This document shows, piece after piece, positions 57,525 through 64,000 of a stretch of DNA of 64,000 nucleotides. The translations under genes and the position numbers were made by a program. The stretch comes from Strongylocentrotus droebachiensis. Taxonomy: Eukaryota; Echinodermata; Echinoidea; Camarodonta; Strongylocentrotidae. The notes beneath the pieces are model-generated. The model had not been told where the DNA came from, made no database searches, and worked only from the letters and a program-made list of their open reading frames with translations. Location of the stretch: positions 868,001-932,000 of the forward strand of contig JAVYIG010000095.1 of the NCBI GenBank assembly GCA_035222895.1, given 5' to 3'. The number at the start of each line of letters is the position of its first letter. The first letter of the stretch is position 1.

Positions 57525-60043
57525 GCAAGTACGGCAAAGCTCATTAATGTGAAGAGATGACTTTGTGAAACAATGCTTGATGTACGTTACAAGTAGCACA
57601 GCCTTGCATCTATAATACAAGAATCGATCATCTTGCTACAAAGATAACTGAACTTGCTAAATTAACTTACATGTAGCATGTCCTGCAGAATATGCTACCA
57701 CAGTTAGTTGTTTGAGCCCGTTCCTGTTGTACCTTAAATTACGATAAAAGTTTAACTTTGTCAATTTAAAGAAAAGGCTTTCAATCGACATGCAGCTTAA
57801 TATTAAAGAGAACAGACCCCCTTCTTTTCATTGTTAAAATGAAAATACTGAATTTCAGTGTTTTCTTCCTATGATTATATATCCTCCAGAATGCACTATA
57901 CTTCCACTTCCTTTGTATCTTTCTATGTTTATTTGATATTCATACAGAATCAATGGGCTTTCATTAAAAAGGCAATTACAAGCAATGTTAATACACATAC
58001 AGCTAAAAATGTATACATTTTTGCAGGTGCTAAAATGTGTTATGAACGTATTTTATGTTCCTTTCTTTACACTTTTGTATTAGGTGATGGTCTTCATCGA
58101 CATGCTAATGGTACATATATATATTTTGACAGTTGTGTACAAATGCCCTTTATCTGCCCATGCACAGATAGTATCTCCTAAGCGGCTTATTTTTCATGTA
58201 TTAGGGATTAATGCAAATTGTTTACTAAATTAAACATTAAAAACGAATTTACAATATGATTTTAATTCCTTTGTGAAAAAGATGTGCTTTTCTGCTTTTG
58301 TAAAGTTTTATAACAGAGCATATCTTAATTTGATTTGATTTTATACTTTGCAATAGAATTAATTTAGAAACCAAGACTCAGTAATGATTGTCGCAATGGA
58401 CTGCTGGATATAGATTTGTCTTTCATTTTGATATTATTTGATAAGAAGTCTTGGGTAAAATATTTATGTCATGTTTTTAAAATTTATTTTCTATAAAACT
58501 AGGAGTCATCAACCAAACTTAGAAACTAATCAAGAAGAAAGATGACTGGTTTTAGTCTGCTTATTTTGCAGGTTTCATGTTTATCTATTAATACGTTCAA
58601 ATTTTTACCAAAAACAAGAATATATTCAAATTATTGTTTTGTTTTATTTTTGCTGAAAAAGACCAATATTCAATTCAATTCGATTCGTTTTCTAAATATG
58701 AAGAGTAAGGCTTTTGTTTTCAGATTAAAAATGCACTTTAATTTTGAGCTGGTCTCAGAAATTAAGAGATATTTGATCAATGTAATGAAGGAATATTTTT
58801 CGGAAATGTGAAAGTAAATAACCTGTACTATAATGATACCAAAATTCATATAATTAACTATTTAAATATATGTACAAACTGTCAATTTGCAAAGATATGC
58901 CAAAGTACCCTTTTCCCAACTTCTGTATGATCCTTGAATGCAGGTACGTAATTTGATTATGAACAATGACATGTTCTTTTGCACATTAGCCATGTAAATA
59001 TATAGAGTATATATCATGGTGCAAATATTCTTTTTCCTACAATTGTACAATGTTTCGCTTTATAGCTTAAGTACTGGTGCATGGGAAAATGTAAATAGCT
59101 CTTTTGATACTGTTAATTGTCTCAAATTTGTATATTTTGAAACATGTATTCCTTTATCATATCACTTCTGTTACACGTCTTTCATGAAGTATATCGCCTC
59201 ACTGCTTTGTAAATGTTATACAATAGTACTTGTATTTGGCCAGTACTGACTGGGAGTTACTGAAAAGGTTAGTCATATCAGAAGAGTATTTGGGGAGAAT
59301 AAATAGAGAAAATAAATTAAGCAATCTTGTAATTGATGAAAAATACATTTTCTTGTGAAGGTGTATGAAAAATGATTGTATACAAAACTCAGTTGCCTTT
59401 ACTTATAAATGAGAAAAGATTATTACTCTTTAATTATCACAAGTAAATTATGTGTCAATATCACTGTGCCTGCACTTCTACTTTGTTTGATTTAGAAAAT
59501 TGGTGACTAATTATGGAAAAGAATTTTTTTCTTGAAACATTGATTTGCAACAAGAGCAGAGTGGGCTGTTAATATATAAGACAACTATTGGATTTTCCTT
59601 TTAATACCTTACAAGTTATTTCTTACTAAAGATATTCATTTTTATAAATTGTATTTCATATAGACAAAGCAAACAGACAAAAATAATATTGCTATTTTCA
59701 ATCACTATAAATGTATCATTATGTATTTACAAAGCGGGCATTATGTGTTTCATAGTTGCTATACATTTTTTCTTCTTCATATTTAATGTATTCATTTTTA
59801 CTTTTTGGTATTCAGTCATTTTTGTTGCACTTGTATACTTTTGTAGTATTTTTATACAAATTGTCTGCTAGTAATGTATGACAACAATTTACAGAATGAA
59901 TGAATGATTGACAAGTCTCTATAGGCAGCAGAAAACTATTTAGACATCTCTTGAGTGAATAAAATGTCAAACAAAGGATTGTTTATATTGATATTTATGA
60001 ATAAAAGGTAGACACCAAAGTAAAATGATGTTTTGAAGTTTTC
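57525..60043 (+). other. Receptor 3' flank, likely untranslated tail
   Basis: AT-rich sequence with no coding potential. AATAAA occurs at 59298, 59311, 59958 and 60000 on the + strand. If the last pair is used the tail is about 2.5 kb and reaches the 3' end of the opposing gene. Confidence 0.5.
59958..60005 (+). terminator. Candidate polyadenylation signals of the receptor gene
   Basis: Two AATAAA hexamers at 59958 and 60000, with a T-rich stretch (TTTTGAAGTTTTCTTTATTT) about 30 bases further on that could serve as the downstream element. Confidence 0.35.
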
Positions 60044-60049
60044 TTTATT
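60044..60049 (-). terminator. Candidate polyadenylation signal of the coiled-coil gene
   Basis: TTTATT on the + strand reads AATAAA on the - strand, about 710 bases after the stop. A second one at 60458-60463 lies inside the dispersed repeat and would give a shorter tail. Confidence 0.3.
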
Positions 60050-60367
60050 TTGATTTGGATCTAACCCCATATCCAATCGATGAACATTTGATTTCATTCG
60101 GAATTTCACAATATGAACTTACCAGCCAGAGTATTCCACTTTGATATTCTATCAGTTGAAGGTAAAATTCAACTTCCTCAAATAAAATAAATAAATTTTA
60201 CACTGGAAACAGTTAAATAATATAGGATCAGTTGGAATATTTATCCCATGATAAATATTTTTAAATACAATGTGGCACGGGAAGATTATTTGTGTGGCAT
60301 ATAGAGAACTAACTCAAATAGCATCCATATATCTTCAGTATCGTATTAGGATATCTTGATTAGAACT

Positions 60368-60562
60368 AAAGCCCCACTGCACTACTTATGGCGACTTGCG
60401 CCCTCTATATATCAAACGATGCCTAAGCGGTGACCGTTGGATCCCAATGGTCCCCTTTTTATTATGTTAATTGAGAGCTGATATGATGAGATAACCACCT
60501 GTCAGTGACCAGGCAGGGAGGTCTAATCCCTTGTGGCCAAACTAGTGCAGATAGGCTTTAAA
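60368..60562 (-). mobile_element. Dispersed 200-bp repeat, copy 2
   Basis: Reverse-complement match of 6896-7095, bounded by AAAGCCC and GGCTTT. It lies in the 3' region of the - strand gene and could be part of its transcript. Confidence 0.7.
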
Positions 60563-60758
60563 CGCTCAATATCATATACACTTATTAATTCTAAAATCTT
60601 TGGGGAAGCCAAGCAAGAACTGCCTCCCCCCCAAAAAAAACAATATATATATATAATAATGATCATAATAATAATAACAAATAAATATATAATCAATTTA
60701 CTCCAGATTAATGACTTCCATTGTTGTCTCCATCTCCACCCCCTCCCCCTTCTTTTTC

Positions 60759-60908
60759 TTAATCCTCCTGTAACGTTGAAGTGTCGTTCTCCTTAAGGAG
60801 TTCAAGCTGAGCATCCAACTGCTCTGCTTCTTGACTCCACTGCCAGTTTCTAAGCTGAGCTTCTTTCAGTTGACATTTAAGACGTGTCAACTGGGCCTTG
60901 TTCCGCTT
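60759..60908 (-). CDS. CCDC122-like last exon
   Basis: Acceptor TTTTCCAG on the - strand, phase 0. It encodes KRNKAQLTRLKCQLKEAQLR and ends LLKENDTSTLQED with a TAA stop. The NWQW pair of tryptophans is the most distinctive feature. Confidence 0.8.
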   Translation of the reverse strand, partial: KRNKAQLTRLKCQLKEAQLRNWQWSQEAEQLDAQLELLKENDTSTLQED

Positions 60909-63699
60909 CTGGAAAACAAAAATGGATTTAAAAAAAAATATGAACATCGATGTCACAATCTGCACAAAAAACATGTTATATTTTCATGTTTTTGTGATTT
61001 AATAAAAAACTCCAATTTATGTTTTTATAACAACAATGTTTATATATAGCTATGCTGGGTATACATAAAACTTTGATCAATTTAACTGGAATATAATGTA
61101 GTCAATTTTGTCAGAATCCACTAATGTCCCTCAGCTTGTAAATTCTGATTGCTTTTTATGATAAGGTTCATCAAAAGAGATAAACAAATAAATCATGGCT
61201 TTCAACCTTCATCTTCACACAGTATATTGGATTTAAAAAAACTGATAATGAAACAAAATATTTGAAGATGAGCACCTGCAATACGTCAATGTCTTGTTGG
61301 ATTCCAGCTTGCTTGGAGGTTTCTTTTGATACCTGTAAATGATAGTACGAATATTTAATCATGAAAAAATATTTTCTTATCCTGGTCATGGTCAAAGAAT
61401 TGAAGTTATTAACAATTTAATTATCTCAAAATATGCATTTTATCTATTTTGAGAACAGTTGCAAGTTTCAAATCATTTGCAGTCATGACTTAATTCGTTA
61501 TTACTAGTATATGCCGATAATACTCACAGTCCAATTTTTTTTACAACATCCATGGTACATTTTTCCTAACAGTCAACATTATAAACTCTTAAATAACAAG
61601 CTTAGTTGAGCATGTGACCTTTACTTACTGGGTGCAAGCTGACATTTAATAAAAAATCATTAACATCTTATTCCGTTTGTATGTACCGGTAACCAAACAA
61701 ATTGATTCAAATTCAGATTGATTCAAATTGTTATGCATATAAAATTGCAACTAATTCTAAAACTGTTAAAGAATCGTTCTCTTTTCTTTTCACTTTCTAT
61801 TACAGTTTATTATGCTTCTTATGTCCATTATAAATAACTGCTAATTAAATCACCTCCTGTTGCAGCTTATTTAGCTTTTGTTGCAGCTCAGTTTTGATGA
61901 TCTGTTGTTGATGTAGCTCTCCCTCCAGTCTACGTTTGGCTAAAAGCTCCCCACTGTCTTGGTCCATTTTCACCTCTGCTTTCAACTCAGCTCCTGTCAA
62001 ATTTGTAATAAGTAAAACTTCATTTATCCAATCCAATCCATTATTGAGTGACTATATAGGAAGTCTTGACCAGTTGAACTTTACATTTAAAACTGGTCAC
62101 TGGTTTTTGTCATTTGAAAAAAGTCTTTGTGAAACAGGTGAAAAACAACTGATTTTGACTCAATGCTAGTAGAGCACAAAAACGTAACACTGCCCTCTTT
62201 CAGTAAAATTTGACCAATGTGATGCCCTCTTCCCATCATCAAGAAGCAATACTATGGAGATTAACTGAAAGGGAGACTTTATCAATTTTCACCATTTGGT
62301 TTGCCAGACCTACATATTACTAGTCATATCACCCAATGATCTCTTCACAAAATTGATGACGTCTGATGTAATTAAGGTTTCACGATGTGACTCCCGTGTG
62401 ACGGTGCAATGTACTCTGTGTTGGAAATGGTCAGCCAATATAGAGAGGCCAAACCTGAATCAACCAAGAAAATGGTAAACAACATTTGCAGAAAATGTGA
62501 TTTTCTACTTAGTTTCCGTTTTGTTTTCATTTTGTTTTCATATAGGAACTCCAAGGTTGTTGTTTTTTAAGTCCAATCTTATAAAATATTCTATTGGGAA
62601 TCTGACTTTCTGTTGAGTGTAGATAATTGCATTAAACTTTAAGCCCCTACTATATTTTCACATGATTTGCCAGCAAATCATGTCAATATTAGGTTTAACA
62701 CTACCCTCTTTCGTGTTTGTAAACAGAAACTTAAACTGTCATCCCTTTGGTAGTTATGGCTTTAGAATGATCAATTGAGCAGGAAATCATAAATGATAGT
62801 TGTAAGAGTGGACAAAATATAAACATTTACATTAACTTATAAAGATATGACAATGGAAAAGAAAGAGACTGAAATATGACCCCAAAATGATTAGGAATCA
62901 ACCAATTTTGAAAGTGCAATGGTTTATTTGGTTGTACCACAGTTTTTGGATATAAAATGGATACAAGAGGTCTTGATTTCAAATCTCAGGAGGCCCCAAA
63001 AGCCCTCATTACCCAGTCCATCATTTGACAAACTTCCTTGGATAGAACTAAATGCAATTAGTTCCCTGGGCAGCATTTCATGAAACCGTACAAGTTCGCC
63101 GCCAACCCATTGTAAAATGCGTGCATTAAATTTAACACAAATTTCAATGGGATGTTGATGAACTTGTACTGAACTTGCCCATCTATCTCTAACCCCACAG
63201 TTGCAACCAATCTTTCCTGGTTTCAAAAAGGAGATTCCAACACAAGTAGTTAGTATATAATCTCAGCCATAGGAAAGTATTGATTGACAATGTTTTATAA
63301 GTTTGTGCAGTTTCTTCTTCTTCTTTTTTTTTGGGGGGGGGGGGCACCTGCACTGATGTAAAATGTCTGATGAAAGTCATGGAGTCAAGGAAATTAAGAA
63401 TCACTGTTCTAATCACTGAGCATTATTTTCACTACAAATATACTTGCTTTCTTACAGAACTTCCAGTGCTTTTAAAAGAAAAATAGGCCTTCTGAATTCA
63501 CAAAGTCCTGTTGTTTTATAAACATACATGGCATATTGATGGAAGCCATTCAATCAATCGCCGTCACTCACTTTTCTTTTCCATGTCCTCCAGAATGTTA
63601 GTCTGCTCGGCAAGTTCCATCTGATGTGAAGAGTCTGCTTCCAGCTCTAGAATCGATCGGCTGCACTTGGCCATCTTGTCTTTGTACACCTGGTACATT
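60759..63699 (-). CDS. CCDC122: Coiled-coil protein, CCDC122-like, C-terminal part
   Basis: Four exons on the - strand, in transcript order 63572-63699, 61854-61993, 61276-61332 and 60759-60908, join in phase with GT-AG junctions and give the last 157 residues. The sequence is almost wholly heptad-type coiled coil rich in E, K, Q and L, with no other domain. The end KRNKAQLTRLKCQLKEAQ followed by LRNWQWSQEAEQLDA resembles, from memory, the C-terminus of vertebrate CCDC122 (KR..LKRLHCQ..RQWQW..QLE), whose role is poorly known. The gene continues upstream, probably beyond the right edge: the first exon seen begins inside a codon. It converges on the receptor gene. Another coiled-coil family is possible; the gene itself is well supported, the name moderately. 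Confidence 0.7.
61276..61332 (-). CDS. CCDC122-like 57-base exon
   Basis: It encodes VSKETSKQAGIQQDIDVLQ, 19 residues, phase 0 at both ends, between TTTACAG and a GTGCTC donor. It continues the heptad pattern. Confidence 0.75.
61854..61993 (-). CDS. CCDC122-like coiled-coil exon
   Basis: It encodes AELKAEVKMDQDSGELLAKR and on to KLNKLQQE, strongly coiled coil. It starts in phase 1 (an Arg split with the upstream exon) and ends in phase 0. Confidence 0.78.
61994..63571. other. Intron of the coiled-coil gene
   Basis: No further exon recognised; the phases of the flanking exons already match. It has a short CTT tract and ten G at about 63314-63344. Confidence 0.55.
63572..63699 (-). CDS. CCDC122-like most upstream exon in window
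   Basis: It encodes MYQVYKDKMAKCSRSILELE and on to ILEDMEKK, after a CTTTAG acceptor, ending at AAAAGTGAGT in phase 1. The leading Met is internal, because a split codon precedes it. Confidence 0.75.
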
Positions 63700-64000
63700 C
63701 TAAAGGAAATGAAAGCAAAGAAGGGGAATATATGGAGAACCGTTAATATTACAGAGGTAGAAAATAGTTTTGTTCTCAAAGGTATGTGCTGAAAAACAAC
63801 AACAAGAGCAAAGTATACATCAAAAGGCGATGTGTGTGATTGTGTGTGTGTGTGTTAGAGTTAAAAGGGAGAGGAGAACTAAAGAATGCATTTAATTGCA
63901 ATTTGTTTAAATAATTTGTTTTAAAAAGGACAAAGTAGCAAGTTACCTATTGAAAGAATGGGGGAGAGAGAGAGGGAAAAAAGAGAGAGGGAGAGAGAGG
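63700..64000. other. Right edge, simple repeats
   Basis: A (TG)n stretch at about 63832-63854 and GA-rich sequence at 63961-64000 that runs off the window. No exon seen. Confidence 0.6.

Noticed and set aside
56987-57620. Gly-rich and Val/Glu-rich frames opposite the receptor tail
   Set aside because: They are shadows of the proline codons of the terminal exon.
1-64000. CRISPR arrays, bacterial operons, prophage, retrovirus-like or LTR elements
   Set aside because: Searched for by eye and none seen; the spaced repeats present are microsatellites or DNA elements, and no reverse transcriptase, integrase or capsid-like frame was recognised.

Overview
The window looks like nuclear DNA from a deuterostome invertebrate, most likely an echinoderm such as a sea urchin. 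It is AT-rich, with long introns, very many GA/CT microsatellites, several fold-back DNA elements, and an animal extracellular protein assembled from shuffled modules. This assignment is an inference from style and gene content; no sequence here fixes the species.

Three genes can be supported. (1) On the + strand, about 17450-26334, is a synaptotagmin of the Syt4/Syt11 type. Seven exons with matching splice phases are clear (transmembrane segment, linker, C2A, C2B), and a short candidate first exon at 17450-17501 has the right phase. The model gives 442 residues. (2) On the + strand, 35951-57524, is a sixteen-exon type I membrane protein of 1249 residues: signal peptide, Reeler domain, seven EGF-like modules, two HYR-like modules, a CCP-like module, a juxtamembrane module with two polybasic cleavage-like sites, a GCC2/GCC3 cysteine module, one membrane span, and a 250-residue tail with poly-proline tracts and tyrosine motifs. 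Nearly all its introns are phase 1. I do not recognise a named orthologue, and it is the most interesting object here. (3) On the - strand, from the right edge down to 60759, is the C-terminal part of a coiled-coil protein resembling CCDC122. Genes 2 and 3 converge tail to tail, with candidate polyadenylation signals less than 100 bases apart near 60000.

The rest is non-coding. Positions 1 to about 17100 hold no gene I can support; they carry microsatellites, a Tc1/mariner-like MITE, a TTAA-flanked MITE and other repeats. The 9.6 kb between genes 1 and 2 is AT-rich sequence with a second TTAA element and a large CT tract. Introns of gene 2 hold a third TTAA copy, at least three long palindromic elements, a 22-bp minisatellite next to an EGF exon and a local duplication covering a splice donor. 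I saw no rRNA, tRNA, CRISPR array, operon, retrovirus-like element or reverse transcriptase fragment.
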